Assembly: GCA_019449415.1 (NCBI GenBank)
Contig: JAGRPP010000023.1
Location: 124,001 to 188,000 of the forward strand
Origin: Geothrix sp.
GTDB lineage: Bacteria; Acidobacteriota; Holophagae; Holophagales; Holophagaceae
Direction of reading: 5' to 3'
Length of the DNA stretch: 64,000 bases
The number at the start of each line of letters is the position of its first letter. Within the stretch, counting starts at the first letter, position 1. The notes under the pieces were generated by a model. That model saw nothing but the letters and a program-made list of their open reading frames with translations, was not told the origin of the DNA and did no database searches. Both the position numbers and the translations under genes were made by a program. Shown piece by piece: positions 26,598 to 37,071 of this stretch.

Positions 26598-27455
26598 ATG
26601 AAGGGTCGCCTCCTCCTTGCCGCCCTGGCGCTGATCGCGGCGAGCATCGCCGGGTATTTGTGGTACCAGGACACCCTCGTGCCGGTGCCCCTGACGCCCG
26701 GGCAAGCGCTCTTCGTGCCCGCTCGGCCGGAGTTCGGGGAGGACGAGGTGGTCCTTGAAGCGCTCCTGCCCGCCGGGGAAAAGCTGGAAGCCTTCCTGGC
26801 CACCCAGTCCGACCTCACGCTGCTGGAGAAGGGGCCAGAGGGCGACTGGGCGGGCCAGCTGCTCTCCGGGCTCCAGGGCAGCCGCCACTGCCGCCGCTGG
26901 CGGTTGTCGGTGATCCCCGGCTGGCGGATGCAGGATGGAAAACTGCTCGACGCCGGGAGGCTCGCCGCAGCGCTCGCAGCGAACCTGACGCGGCTGGAAG
27001 GGCACTCCCGGGTGATCGATCCGGACACCCTGGAGCTTCGCTTCAAGGCCCGTCAGGCGGATCTTCCGGCGCAGCTCTCGCGGTGGCGCGTGCCGGGCAG
27101 CGGCCCCTTCCTGCGCCGGGGGACGACGCTCGCCAGGTCCGCCGGGTTCATTCACGGACCCGCGGGCATCGCCGGCCTGCGGGTGGCGACGGATCCCGGG
27201 CTGATGCAGAGCCGCGTCTGGGCCGAGGGGCTGGCCTCGGCGCGATGGGCCTGGGCCGCGTTCCCCGGGAAGATCGATCCCGAGGACATGGCGAAGGTCC
27301 GCCTGGCGCCCTACGACGAGGTTCGCCTGAAGGATGGTTCCGTGTGGTTTCTCTCCCGCCGCCTGCGCCGCCTGCGGCCCAACGCCGAGGACTGGACCCG
27401 CACCCGGCTCTTCGGCGTCTGGAAGGGCGCCATGGACCTCTCCTACGAACCCTGA
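26598..27455 (+). CDS. Membrane-anchored protein, possibly a degenerate solute-binding protein
   Basis: 285 residues. An N-terminal hydrophobic segment (4-21) looks like an uncleaved signal or anchor with no lipobox. The middle (DGKLLDAGRLAAALAANLTRLEGH, IDPDTLELRFK, RWRVPGSGPFLRR) resembles a stretch of family-5 extracellular solute-binding proteins, which are about twice as long. The C-terminal lobe of that family is missing, so it may be a reduced relative. The ending is Arg-rich. It follows threonine aldolase by 10 bases and precedes the DUF1684 gene by 13. Function not assignable. Confidence 0.55.
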   Translation: MKGRLLLAALALIAASIAGYLWYQDTLVPVPLTPGQALFVPARPEFGEDEVVLEALLPAGEKLEAFLATQSDLTLLEKGPEGDWAGQLLSGLQGSRHCRRWRLSVIPGWRMQDGKLLDAGRLAAALAANLTRLEGHSRVIDPDTLELRFKARQADLPAQLSRWRVPGSGPFLRRGTTLARSAGFIHGPAGIAGLRVATDPGLMQSRVWAEGLASARWAWAAFPGKIDPEDMAKVRLAPYDEVRLKDGSVWFLSRRLRRLRPNAEDWTRTRLFGVWKGAMDLSYEP

Positions 27456-27468
27456 CCGGAGCCGACCC

Positions 27469-28362
27469 ATGTCCAGACCCATGTCCCCGAGATTCGCCTC
27501 CTTTCTGCTCGTGGCTCCCGGTCTTCTGGCCCAGGCGCCCGCCGAGTTCACCGCGGCCCACCAGAGCTGGCGGGCAGAGCGGTTCCGCTCCCTGTCGGCG
27601 GAAGAAGGGTGGCTCAGTCTGGTGGGGCTGCACTTCCTGAAGGAGGGGGCGAACGAGGCGGGATCGGAGGCGGGCCTTCCCGTCGCCCTGCCGAACGGCG
27701 TGCCGTCCCGGGTCGGCGTCTTCCGGTTGGATCAGGGCCGCGTGACCTTCCGCGCCGAACCCGGCGCCGGGGTGACCCTCCGCGGGAAAACCGTGGAGGA
27801 GACCTCCCTGCGCACGGATGCGGAAGGCGAGCCGGATGTCCTGCGGGTGGGGACGCTGCGCTTCCATGTCATCCGCCGCGGCGACCGCTTCGCCGTCCGG
27901 GTGAAGGACACCGCCAACCCGGCACTCAAGGCATTCAAGGGCGTGGACGCCTTTCCGCCGGATGCCGCCTACCGGGTCGTGGCCACCTTCAAGCCTTATC
28001 CCACGCCCAGGACCGTGGCCATCCCCACGGTGCTCGGCATCACGGAGGCCATGCCTGCACCCGGCCTGGTACGGTTCCGGCTCAAGGGGCGCTCCTACAC
28101 CCTGCAGCCCGTGCAGGAGGGCGGGCCGGACTCGAAGTTCTTCTTCATCTTCCGGGATGGCACGGCCGGCGCCGAAACCTATCCTGCGGGGCGTTTCCTC
28201 TACGCCGATCCGCCCAAGGACGGGAAGCTCGTCCTCGATTTCAACCGGGCCGTCAACCCGCCCTGCGCCTTCACGCCCTTCGCCACCTGTCCGCTGCCCC
28301 CGAAGCAGAACCTGCTGAAGGTGCGGATCCCGGCCGGCGAGAAGACCTACGGAGAACACTGA
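27469..28362 (+). CDS. DUF1684 protein, secreted
   Basis: 297 residues with a signal peptide ending near AQAP (about residue 25). The opening HQSWRAERFRSLSAEEGWLSLVGLHFLKEGANEAGS and the C-terminal YADPPKDGKLVLDFNRAVNPPCAFTPFATCPLPPKQNLLKVRIPAGEK are the hallmark of DUF1684, a widespread family of unknown function. The conserved Asn-Pro-Pro-Cys and the second Cys in CPLPP are present. The second ATG, four codons later, is an alternative start. Role unknown; an envelope location is likely. Confidence 0.82.
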   Translation: MSRPMSPRFASFLLVAPGLLAQAPAEFTAAHQSWRAERFRSLSAEEGWLSLVGLHFLKEGANEAGSEAGLPVALPNGVPSRVGVFRLDQGRVTFRAEPGAGVTLRGKTVEETSLRTDAEGEPDVLRVGTLRFHVIRRGDRFAVRVKDTANPALKAFKGVDAFPPDAAYRVVATFKPYPTPRTVAIPTVLGITEAMPAPGLVRFRLKGRSYTLQPVQEGGPDSKFFFIFRDGTAGAETYPAGRFLYADPPKDGKLVLDFNRAVNPPCAFTPFATCPLPPKQNLLKVRIPAGEKTYGEH

Positions 28363-28368
28363 GGGCGG

Positions 28369-29244
28369 CTACTCCAGGTTGGCGGACTGCTCCCGGATCT
28401 GATCGAGGACGCCCTTGGCCTCCATGACGGCGCGGGTCATCTCGATACGCTTGCACTTGCTGCCGGTGGTGTTGAGCTCGCGCAGCACCTCCTGGCACCA
28501 CACATCCACGGCCTTGCCTTCGAGGCGGCCCTTCGCCAGCCGCTCCGCAAAGTCGTCCAGGTGCGCGGCGAGCCGGGTCAGCTCCTCCCACACATCCTGG
28601 CGTTCGGCCAGCACCCCGGCCTCGGCCAGCAGGCGCTCGGCGGGCAGCTGGCCGGCCAGGCGGGCGTCCTCGAGGATCTGCTCGATGCGCTGGCGGTAGA
28701 GGCCCGGAAGCTCGGCGGCCTGGGTTTCCGCCTCGGCCTGGAGGCGCTCGCGCAGCGAGCGCAGCCGGGCCAGCCCGTCCTCGAAGAAGGGGCGCAGCCG
28801 CTCCGCCTCGCGGGCCCGGCCCGCGTTCCAGGCTTCCAGGAGGGCCTTCAGCGCCTCGTGGACCGGGGCCTGGAGCCGTTCGCCGAGATCCGACGCGGGG
28901 GACTGGAAGGCCCCGGGCAGGCGGAAGAAGGCCTCGGCCGTGAGGGAGGGCAGGTTCAGCCACTCCGCGTCCTCCTGCCAGCCCTTGGCCACGGCGCGCA
29001 GCAGGGCGCGGTTCATGCGGGGCTCCAGCGAGGGTTCGTCCTGCACCTCGACCACCAGGTCCAGCTTCCCGCGCTGGGCGGCCTCGCGCACCTGGGCGCG
29101 CAGCCCGGCCTCCAGGGGAAACAGGGCGGGGGGCAGGCGCAGGCTGAGGTCCAGGGCCTTGTGGTTGACGCTGCGGAGCGTGAGCCGCAGCTGCCCGGCC
29201 TCCAGGGGACGGACGATCTCGGCGAAGGCGGTCATGGATTTCAT
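28369..29244 (-). CDS. yicC: YicC-family endoribonuclease
   Basis: 291 residues. The N-terminal MKSMTAFAE, the RSVNHKALDLSLRLP motif and the C-terminal EVLRELNTTGSKCKRIEMTRAVMEAKGVLDQIREQSANLE are diagnostic. The family is a stress-related RNase in E. coli (YicC/YloC). The middle is a long, Glu/Ala/Arg-rich helical region. Usually next to gmk; here gmk is absent and leuD follows after 39 bases, in a different transcription unit or at the end of one. It is convergent with the DUF1684 gene. Confidence 0.9.
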   Translation of the reverse strand: MKSMTAFAEIVRPLEAGQLRLTLRSVNHKALDLSLRLPPALFPLEAGLRAQVREAAQRGKLDLVVEVQDEPSLEPRMNRALLRAVAKGWQEDAEWLNLPSLTAEAFFRLPGAFQSPASDLGERLQAPVHEALKALLEAWNAGRAREAERLRPFFEDGLARLRSLRERLQAEAETQAAELPGLYRQRIEQILEDARLAGQLPAERLLAEAGVLAERQDVWEELTRLAAHLDDFAERLAKGRLEGKAVDVWCQEVLRELNTTGSKCKRIEMTRAVMEAKGVLDQIREQSANLE

Positions 29245-29283
29245 GCGGCATCCTGGAGGTTGGCCTTCCAGGGTAGCCTGCTC

Positions 29284-29886
29284 TCAGGGCACGCGGATCT
29301 CCAGCCAGGGCGCTTCTTCGCGCCGGCGGGCCTCGAAGGCGGCGATGTCGGCCAGGTTCGCCTCGGTGCGCCGGATCTCGTCGAGCCCTTCGAGCAGCAC
29401 GGCCTTGCGGGCAGGCTCGATGGCGAAGGCGAAGGTCTGGCCGCCGCCGCGCACCTGCTGGGCGGGGAGGTCCACGGTCAGCGGGCCCTCGACCGCCGCC
29501 AGGACCTCGAGGGCCTCCATGGGGAGGATCGCCGGCAGCAGCCCGTTGGCGAAGCAGTTGGTGAAGAAGATGTCGGCGAAGCTGGGCGCCAGGATGGCGC
29601 GGATGCCGAAGTCCTTCAGGGCCCAGGGCGCGTGCTCGCGGCTGGAGCCGCAGCCGAAGTTCGGCCCGGCGAGCAGGATCGAGGCGCGGCGGTAGGATGC
29701 CTGGTTCAGGATGAAATCCGCGCGCTCCCGCCCCTGGGCGTCGTACCGGATCTCCTGGAAGAGGTTCTTGCCCAGGCCCGAGCGCACCAGCGTCTTCAGG
29801 AACTGCTTGGGAATGATGAGGTCCGTGTCGATGTTGGCGCGCAGCAGGGGCGCCGCGATGCCGGTGAGGGTGGTGAACGGTTCCAT
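29284..29886 (-). CDS. leuD: 3-isopropylmalate dehydratase small subunit
   Basis: 200 residues. Aconitase swivelling domain: NIDTDLIIPKQFL at 20-32, LLAGPNFGCGSSREHAPWAL near 75 and SFADIFFTNCFANGLLP near 105. With LeuC it isomerises 2- to 3-isopropylmalate in leucine synthesis. ATG at 29886 is 1 base after the leuC stop, so the subunits are co-translated. Length is normal for the proteobacterial-type LeuD. Confidence 0.96.
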   Translation of the reverse strand: MEPFTTLTGIAAPLLRANIDTDLIIPKQFLKTLVRSGLGKNLFQEIRYDAQGRERADFILNQASYRRASILLAGPNFGCGSSREHAPWALKDFGIRAILAPSFADIFFTNCFANGLLPAILPMEALEVLAAVEGPLTVDLPAQQVRGGGQTFAFAIEPARKAVLLEGLDEIRRTEANLADIAAFEARRREEAPWLEIRVP

Positions 29887-29887
29887 C

Positions 29888-31297
29888 TCAGGCCTCCAGC
29901 CATCGGCGCACATCGGTGAAGTGGCCCGTCACGGCCGCGGCGGCGGCCATGCCGGGACTCACCAGGTGGGTGCGGCTGCCGCGGCCCTGCCGGCCTTCGA
30001 AATTGCGGTTACTGGTGCTGGCGCAGCGGATACCCTCGGCGAGGCGGTCCTCGTTCATGCCCAGGCACATGCTGCAGCCGGGCTGGCGCCACTCGAAGCC
30101 GGCCTCCAGGAAGATCCGGTCCAGGCCCTCGGCCTCGGCCTGCCGCTTCACCAGACCCGAGCCCGGCACTACCAGGGCGCGGATCCCCGGTGCGACCCGG
30201 CGGTCCTTCGCCACCGCGGCGGCCTCGCGGAGATCCTCGATGCGGCCGTTGGTGCAGGAGCCGATAAATACAGCCTGCAGGGCGATCTCCTCGATGAGTG
30301 TGCCGGGCTGGAGATCCATGTAGTCGAGGGCGCGCAGCATGGCCTGCCGATCATCGGGCGTGGCCGCCGAGGCGGGATCGGGCACGCGGCCAGTGATGTC
30401 CGTCACCCACTGGGGGCTGGTGCCCCAGGTGACCTGGGGGGCCAGGTTCGAGATGTCGAGCACCACCTCGGTGTCGAAGCCCGCCCCATCTTCAGATGCC
30501 AGGCCGCGCCAATGGGCCAGGGCCTGGTCCCACAGGGCGCCCCGGGGGGCCATGGGCCTGCTGTACAGGTAGGCGAAGGTGGTGTCGTCCGGGGCCACCA
30601 GGCCGGAGCGCGCCCCGCCTTCGATGCTCATGTTGCAGAGGGTCATGCGACCCTCCATGGACAGGGCGCGGACCGCGGTTCCGGTGAACTCCATGACATG
30701 ACCGGTGCCGCCGGCGGTGCCGATGCGGCCGATCAGCGCCAGGGCCAGGTCCTTGGCGCCGAGCCCCTGGGGCAGAGCGCCCTCGAAGCGCACGCGCAGG
30801 TTGCGCGACTTCCGCTGCGGCAGGGTCTGGGTGGCCATCACATGTTCGACTTCGCTGGTGCCGATGCCGAAGGCCAGGGCCCCGAAGGCGCCGTGGGTGC
30901 TGGTGTGGCTGTCGCCGCAGACGATGGTGGTGCCGGGCAGCGTGAAGCCCTGCTCCGGGCCCACCACATGGACGATGCCCTGGCGGTCGTCGAGCAGCGG
31001 CAGGTAGGGTACGCCGTAGGCCTTCACATTCGCCTCGAGGGCTTCGACCTGCAGGCGGCAGGTCTCGTCGGCGATGCCTTTCTCCCGGTGGAGGGTGGGG
31101 ACATTGTGGTCGGCCACGGAGAGGATGGCGTTGGGCCGGCGGAGCGGGCGCTGGGCTTCCCGCAGGCCTTCGAAGGCCTGTGGGCTGGTGACCTCGTGGA
31201 CCAGGTGCCGGTCGATGTAGAGCAGACTGGTGCCGTCGGCGCGGGTGGCCACCAGGTGCTCGTCCCAGATCTTGTCGTAGAGGGTTCGCGGAGTCAT
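29888..31297 (-). CDS. leuC: 3-isopropylmalate dehydratase large subunit
   Basis: 469 residues. Starts [15 protein letters not shown]. [4Fe-4S] ligands are visible as the Cys in [17 protein letters not shown] (about 350) and the two Cys of GCSMCLGMN (about 405). [33 protein letters not shown] is also conserved. Its ATG overlaps the stop of the LysR gene by 4 bases (31297-31294), so regulator and enzyme are translationally coupled. It forms lysR-leuC-leuD, divergent from leuA. Confidence 0.97.
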   Translation of the reverse strand: MTPRTLYDKIWDEHLVATRADGTSLLYIDRHLVHEVTSPQAFEGLREAQRPLRRPNAILSVADHNVPTLHREKGIADETCRLQVEALEANVKAYGVPYLPLLDDRQGIVHVVGPEQGFTLPGTTIVCGDSHTSTHGAFGALAFGIGTSEVEHVMATQTLPQRKSRNLRVRFEGALPQGLGAKDLALALIGRIGTAGGTGHVMEFTGTAVRALSMEGRMTLCNMSIEGGARSGLVAPDDTTFAYLYSRPMAPRGALWDQALAHWRGLASEDGAGFDTEVVLDISNLAPQVTWGTSPQWVTDITGRVPDPASAATPDDRQAMLRALDYMDLQPGTLIEEIALQAVFIGSCTNGRIEDLREAAAVAKDRRVAPGIRALVVPGSGLVKRQAEAEGLDRIFLEAGFEWRQPGCSMCLGMNEDRLAEGIRCASTSNRNFEGRQGRGSRTHLVSPGMAAAAAVTGHFTDVRRWLEA

Positions 31298-32214
31298 GGG
31301 CGTTTCCTCCCAGGGCCGGGCAGGGGCTGGCTGAAGTCGATGGAGCGGATGAGGCCGAGGAAGGCCCGGGTGGCCGGGGACTGGGCTGCTTCGCGACGGG
31401 TGACGATGCGGATGAGCTTCTCCAGCTGGAGCTCATGCACGGGCACCTCCACCAGGCGGTCCTCGCGGACCGCGGCGGCCACGGTCATCCGCGGCAGGAT
31501 GGCCAGTCCGGCGCCCAGGGCCACGAACTCCAGGATGGTGGCGATGGAGGCCAGCTCCATGGTGAGCCGCAGGGGCGTCTCGCAGCGCGCGAACAGCTCG
31601 ATGATGGCGGTCCGGGTGGGCGTGGGGGCGTTGTGGGCCACGAAGCGGTCCTCCGCCAGATCGGCGATGCGGAGGTTCTTCCGCCGGGCGAAGCGGTGTC
31701 CCGGAGGCACCACCAGCACCATGCGGTCGCGGTGGATGACCTGGCTCACCAGCTCGGGATGCAGCGCGTCGTAGGAGACGAAGCCCACATCGAGCCTGCG
31801 GTCCAGCACCTCGGCCGGAATGCGCTCCGAGGTCTGGCGGTAGGCCTGGATCTTGATGGCCGGGCAGGCCTGCTGGTAGGCCAGCAGGATCCGGGGCAGC
31901 AGGAACTCCGACACGCTTTCGTTGGCCCCGACATTCAGGCGGCCCTGCTGGAGCCCCTTCAGGGCCCCGAAGGTGTCGAAGATCTCCTGCCTCAGGTCGA
32001 ACATGCGCTGGGCCAGCGGCAACAGGGTGGTGCCGGCATCCGTGAGGACGCCGCCCTTGGTGGTCCGGTCCAGGAGGGTCTCGCCCAACTCCTCCTCGAG
32101 TTTCTTGAGGGCCAGGCTCACGGCGGGCTGGGTGCGGAAGAGGCGCTCCGCGGCCCGGGAGAAGCTCTTCTCCTGCGCCACCACCAGGAATGTCTCCAGC
32201 TGCCCGAGATCCAT
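31294..32214 (-). CDS. LysR-family transcriptional regulator of the leu/ilv genes
   Basis: 306 residues. N-terminal winged helix-turn-helix ([50 protein letters not shown]) followed by a LysR effector domain (about 90-300, periplasmic-binding-like, starting [18 protein letters not shown]). Divergent placement against leuA and coupling to leuC argue that it controls branched-chain amino acid synthesis in the manner of LeuO/IlvY, perhaps with a pathway intermediate as co-inducer. Both are inferences from position. Confidence 0.88.
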   Translation of the reverse strand: MDLGQLETFLVVAQEKSFSRAAERLFRTQPAVSLALKKLEEELGETLLDRTTKGGVLTDAGTTLLPLAQRMFDLRQEIFDTFGALKGLQQGRLNVGANESVSEFLLPRILLAYQQACPAIKIQAYRQTSERIPAEVLDRRLDVGFVSYDALHPELVSQVIHRDRMVLVVPPGHRFARRKNLRIADLAEDRFVAHNAPTPTRTAIIELFARCETPLRLTMELASIATILEFVALGAGLAILPRMTVAAAVREDRLVEVPVHELQLEKLIRIVTRREAAQSPATRAFLGLIRSIDFSQPLPGPGRKRP

Positions 32215-32348
32215 GGGGCCTCCCGCGTGAAAGTGTAGGATCTTAAGTATTACTTATGTAATCATAAAAAAAATTAAATGTATTTATAGTTCGACCCCGA
32301 CGATCTTTAGGTGATCCCTCCGGCCCCGGCCGGTCCAGGAGTACCCCC
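32215..32348. promoter_or_regulatory. Divergent lysR / leuA control region
   Basis: 134 bases, the most AT-rich part of the window. It contains TAAGT-att-ACTTA (32244-32256) and the overlapping TTATG-taat-CATAA (32254-32267), followed by an A/T tract and TATTTATAG (32281-32289), a plausible -10 area for leuA. The dyads match the general T-N11-A symmetric form of LysR boxes. No leader peptide is visible before leuA; CCGGCCCCGGCCGG near 32318 could form a small hairpin next to the leuA ribosome site. Confidence 0.6.
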
Positions 32349-33896
<1,548 letters not shown>

Positions 33897-34022
33897 ATGG
33901 CCGAAGCCACGCCTGAACCCCAGCCTGAAACTCCGGATCGACCCGCCAATGGCCTGTCCGCCGCCGCCAACCTGGCCGACGGCACGGATGCCGACCCCGA
34001 CCAGTACGGCTGGGGGGTGTGA
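33897..34022 (+). CDS. Small ORF (41 residues) between leuA and leuB
   Basis: The ATG abuts the leuA stop, and GAGG lies 8 bases upstream inside the last leuA codons, so it has a normal ribosome site. The peptide is acidic and Pro/Ala-rich ([15 protein letters not shown]...) and ends DPDQYGWGV. It stops 2 bases before the leuB ATG. No family is recognised. It may be a real small protein, a coupling device between leuA and leuB, or a remnant. No Leu-rich codon run, so it is not an attenuation leader. Confidence 0.5.
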   Translation: MAEATPEPQPETPDRPANGLSAAANLADGTDADPDQYGWGV

Positions 34023-34024
34023 GG

Positions 34025-35161
34025 ATGGACGCGCGGATCACCGTCCTCCCCGGAGATGGCGTGGGGCCCGAGGTCACCGCCCAGGCCGTGGCGTGCCTGT
34101 CGGCCGTGGGGGAGCGGTTCGGCCACTGCTTCGAATTCCAGGAAGCCCTCATCGGCGGGGCGGCCGTGGACGCCACCGGCGATCCGCTGCCCGAAGCCAC
34201 GCTGGCGGTCTGTCGGTCCAGCCAGGCCGTGCTGCTGGGAGCCGTGGGCGGTCCTGCCTGGGATGGGCGCCCCCGGCACCAGCGGCCCGAATCCGGCCTC
34301 CTGCGCCTGCGGCAGGCCCTGGGCCTCTATGCCAACTTGCGGCCCGTGGCCGTCCACCCGGCCCTGGAGGACGCCTCCCCGCTGAAGCCCGAGATCGTCC
34401 GCGGGACGGACCTGATGTTCGTGCGGGAGCTTTCGGGCGGCCTCTATTTCGGCGAGCCCCGGTCGTATTCGGACCAGGCGGCCGTGAACACGCTGCCCTA
34501 CACCCGGGCCGAGATCGAGCGCGTCGCCAAGGTGGCCTTCGAACTGGCCGCCGGCCGGCGCCGGAACCTGGTGTCCGTGGACAAGGCCAATGTGCTGGAG
34601 ACCTCGCGTCTGTGGCGCCAGGTGGTGGAGGATCTGGCGCCGGCCTACCCGGGCGTGAAGGTCCAGCACGCCTATGTGGACAGCTTCGCCATGGCCCTCA
34701 TCACGCGGCCCCGGGACTTCGATGTGGTGTTCACGGAAAACCTCTTCGGCGACATCCTCAGCGACGAGGCCGCCGTGCTGGCGGGGTCCCTGGGCCTGCT
34801 GCCTTCTGCGAGCCTCGGGGGGGCGGTGGGCGTCTTCGAGCCCATCCACGGATCGGCGCCGGACCTCGCGGGCCTGGACCGGGCCAACCCCATCGGCACC
34901 ATCCTGTCGGCGGCCCTGCTGCTGCGCCACGGCCTGGACCTCCAGACCGAGGCCCTGGCGCTAGAGTCCGCCGTGGACCGGGTGCTTCAGGGCGGGCATG
35001 GCACGGGCGACCTGAAGGGCGCCATCCATCCCCACAGCACGCGCTCCCTGGGCGACCGGATCCGCGAGGCCATCCGTCCCCCCCGAGCCAGGGCTCCCCG
35101 CCTGGTGGATTCGGCCTATTCCTGGTGCGGTTCCCCGGAAGGCCACCGTTCCCGTCCCTAG
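34025..35161 (+). CDS. leuB: 3-isopropylmalate dehydrogenase
   Basis: 378 residues. [13 protein letters not shown] near the start, the substrate-binding [16 protein letters not shown] (about 95-110), [18 protein letters not shown], the Lys in [14 protein letters not shown] and [30 protein letters not shown], then [13 protein letters not shown] and [15 protein letters not shown]. It oxidises and decarboxylates 3-isopropylmalate using NAD. The last about 20 residues ([23 protein letters not shown]) are a non-conserved tail. GTG six bases upstream is an alternative start. The ilv leader follows after 20 bases. Confidence 0.96.
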   Translation: MDARITVLPGDGVGPEVTAQAVACLSAVGERFGHCFEFQEALIGGAAVDATGDPLPEATLAVCRSSQAVLLGAVGGPAWDGRPRHQRPESGLLRLRQALGLYANLRPVAVHPALEDASPLKPEIVRGTDLMFVRELSGGLYFGEPRSYSDQAAVNTLPYTRAEIERVAKVAFELAAGRRRNLVSVDKANVLETSRLWRQVVEDLAPAYPGVKVQHAYVDSFAMALITRPRDFDVVFTENLFGDILSDEAAVLAGSLGLLPSASLGGAVGVFEPIHGSAPDLAGLDRANPIGTILSAALLLRHGLDLQTEALALESAVDRVLQGGHGTGDLKGAIHPHSTRSLGDRIREAIRPPRARAPRLVDSAYSWCGSPEGHRSRP

Positions 35162-35181
35162 CTTTTTCAAAGGCTTCAACC

Positions 35182-35289
35182 ATGTCCCTCGTTCCTGATT
35201 CTGCGCCCACGATCCCGACCCGCTGGCCCGGGATCGTGGTGATCGTGCGGCCCGTGGGCCTCGGCTTCGTGCTGCGGCTGACGGGCTAG
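35182..35289 (+). CDS. ilv attenuation leader peptide
   Basis: 35 residues. Residues 18-33 ([16 protein letters not shown]) contain six Val, two Ile and several Leu, and are followed by L-T-G and a stop. It has AAAGG upstream at good spacing. This is the design of ilvG/ilvB-type leader peptides in which ribosome stalling at Ile/Val/Leu codons senses charged tRNA. It is followed by two overlapping hairpins and by ilvD. Note that it has more Val than Leu codons, as expected for ilvD-ilvB-ilvN-ilvC rather than the leu genes. Confidence 0.8.
   Translation: MSLVPDSAPTIPTRWPGIVVIVRPVGLGFVLRLTG
35207..35239 (+). promoter_or_regulatory. ilv leader 1:2 pause hairpin
   Basis: CCACGATCCCG (35207-35217) pairs perfectly with CGGGATCGTGG (35229-35239), with an 11-base loop. 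The right arm encodes the first Ile-Val-Val codons of the control run, so a ribosome stalled there would melt it. Confidence 0.65.
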
Positions 35290-35316
35290 GGGCGCTGTTC
35301 GGATCTCCACCGACCA

Positions 35317-35344
35317 CGGCCCCGCACCCACCGGCGGGGCCGTT
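35317..35344 (+). terminator. ilv attenuator terminator
   Basis: CGGCCCCGC (35317-35325) pairs perfectly with GCGGGGCCG (35334-35342), 8-base loop, followed by TTCCCGTTC. The U tract is poor, but GC-rich bacteria often have such attenuators. Its left arm can alternatively pair with GCGG..CCGTGG at 35247-35257 (bases 35314-35325), giving a competing antiterminator. ilvD begins 28 bases after the stem. Confidence 0.6.
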
Positions 35345-35371
35345 CCCGTTCAAGAGCCACCGAGGATTGCC

Positions 35372-37060
35372 ATGACGCCCACCGACCAGCCCCTGAATCG
35401 CCGCAGCCGAGTCATCACCCAGGGCGCCCATCGCGCTCCGGCCCGGGCCATGCTGAAGGCCATCGGCTTCACGGACGAGGACCTGGCCAAGCCCATCATC
35501 GGCATCGCGAACACCTGGACCGAGATCGGCCCCTGCAACTACCACCTGCGGGAGCTGGCCGAGCGCGTGAAGGTCGGCGTGTGGGCCGCGGGCGGCACAC
35601 CCATGGAGTTCTGCACCGTCTCCATCAGCGATGGCATCACCATGGGCACCGAAGGCATGAAGGCCTCGCTGGTGAGCCGAGAGGTCATCGCGGATTCCAT
35701 CGAGCTGGTGGCGCGCGGCAACGCCTTCGACGGCCTGGTCTGCCTCTCCGGCTGCGACAAGACCAACCCCGGCGTGGCCATGGCCCTGGCGCGCCTGGAT
35801 ATCCCCGGCCTCATCCTCTACGGCGGTTCCACGGCGCCGGGCCAGTGCGACGGCAGGGATCTCACCGTGCAGGATGTCTTCGAGGCCGTGGGAGCCTACA
35901 GCTCGGGCCGCCTGGACGACGCGGGCCTGAAGAAGGTCGAGGATGCCGCCTGCCCGGGTGCCGGGGCCTGCGGCGGCCAGTTCACAGCCAACACCATGGC
36001 CAGCAGCCTCGAGCTCATCGGCCTCAGCCCCATGGGCCTCAACGGCATTCCGGCGGAGGATCCCCGGAAGGGCGAGGCCGCCGAGACCTGCGGGCGCCTC
36101 GTGATGGAGTTGCTGAAGCGGGACCTGCGGCCCAGCGCCGTCCTCACCCGCGAAGCCTTCGAGAACGCCATCGCCGCGGTGGCCGCCACCGGCGGATCCA
36201 CCAACGCCGTGCTGCACTACCTGGCCCTGGCCCGGGAGGCCGGCGTGCCGCTGACGCTCGAGGACTTCGACCAAATCAGCGCCCGCACGCCCCTGCTGGC
36301 GGACCTCAAGCCCGGCGGCCGTTTCACGGCCACGGACCTCCATGCGGCCGGCGGCATCCGCCTGGTGGCCCAGCGCCTGCTGGAAGGGGGCAAGGTCCAT
36401 GGCGCCGCGCTCACGGTGACCGGGCGGACCCTGGCGGAGGAGCTGGCTTCGGCCCGGGAGACGCCCGGCCAGGAGGTGGTGCGCGCCGCATCGAATCCCC
36501 TCAAGAGCAGCGGAGGCCTGGTCATCCTGCGGGGCAGCCTCGCCCCGGAAGGCGCCGTGGTGAAGGTGGCGGGCCACGAGCGGCTGCACCACACGGGACC
36601 GGCCCGTGTCTTTGAAACGGAGGATGAGGCTTTCGCCGCGGTGCAGACCGGGCGCATCGACCCGGGCGATGTGGTGGTGATCCGCTACGAGGGGCCGCGG
36701 GGCGGCCCAGGCATGCGCGAGATGCTGGGCGTCACGGCGGCCCTCGTGGGCGCGGGCCTCGGCGAATCCGTGGCGCTGCTCACGGACGGCCGCTTCTCGG
36801 GTGCCACCCGCGGGCTCATGGCGGGTCATGTGGCCCCGGAGGCGGCCGTGGGCGGCCCCATCGCCCTGGTGCGGGAGGGCGACACCGTGGTCTTCGACAT
36901 CCCCTCGCGCCGGCTCGATCTGAAGGTGGCTGAAGACGAACTGGCCCGGCGCCGGGCCGAGTGGCGAACCCCGGTCCCGCGCTACCGCACGGGCGTGTTC
37001 GCCAAGTACGCCGCCACGGTGGCCAGCGCCGCCGAAGGCGCCATCACGGTCGCGCGGTGA
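35372..37060 (+). CDS. ilvD: Dihydroxy-acid dehydratase
   Basis: 562 residues, third enzyme of Val/Ile synthesis. Cluster cysteines are visible in [13 protein letters not shown] (about 128) and [21 protein letters not shown] (about 198), and in the [10 protein letters not shown] segment. The C-terminal domain carries [33 protein letters not shown]. Length and Cys pattern match the standard family. The ilvB start lies 11 bases after its stop. Confidence 0.97.
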   Translation: MTPTDQPLNRRSRVITQGAHRAPARAMLKAIGFTDEDLAKPIIGIANTWTEIGPCNYHLRELAERVKVGVWAAGGTPMEFCTVSISDGITMGTEGMKASLVSREVIADSIELVARGNAFDGLVCLSGCDKTNPGVAMALARLDIPGLILYGGSTAPGQCDGRDLTVQDVFEAVGAYSSGRLDDAGLKKVEDAACPGAGACGGQFTANTMASSLELIGLSPMGLNGIPAEDPRKGEAAETCGRLVMELLKRDLRPSAVLTREAFENAIAAVAATGGSTNAVLHYLALAREAGVPLTLEDFDQISARTPLLADLKPGGRFTATDLHAAGGIRLVAQRLLEGGKVHGAALTVTGRTLAEELASARETPGQEVVRAASNPLKSSGGLVILRGSLAPEGAVVKVAGHERLHHTGPARVFETEDEAFAAVQTGRIDPGDVVVIRYEGPRGGPGMREMLGVTAALVGAGLGESVALLTDGRFSGATRGLMAGHVAPEAAVGGPIALVREGDTVVFDIPSRRLDLKVAEDELARRRAEWRTPVPRYRTGVFAKYAATVASAAEGAITVAR

Positions 37061-37071
37061 AGGGGGTGCCC

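Noticed and set aside
33897..34022. Attenuation leader for leuB
   Set aside because: The ORF lacks Leu codon runs and no terminator hairpin lies between it and leuB.
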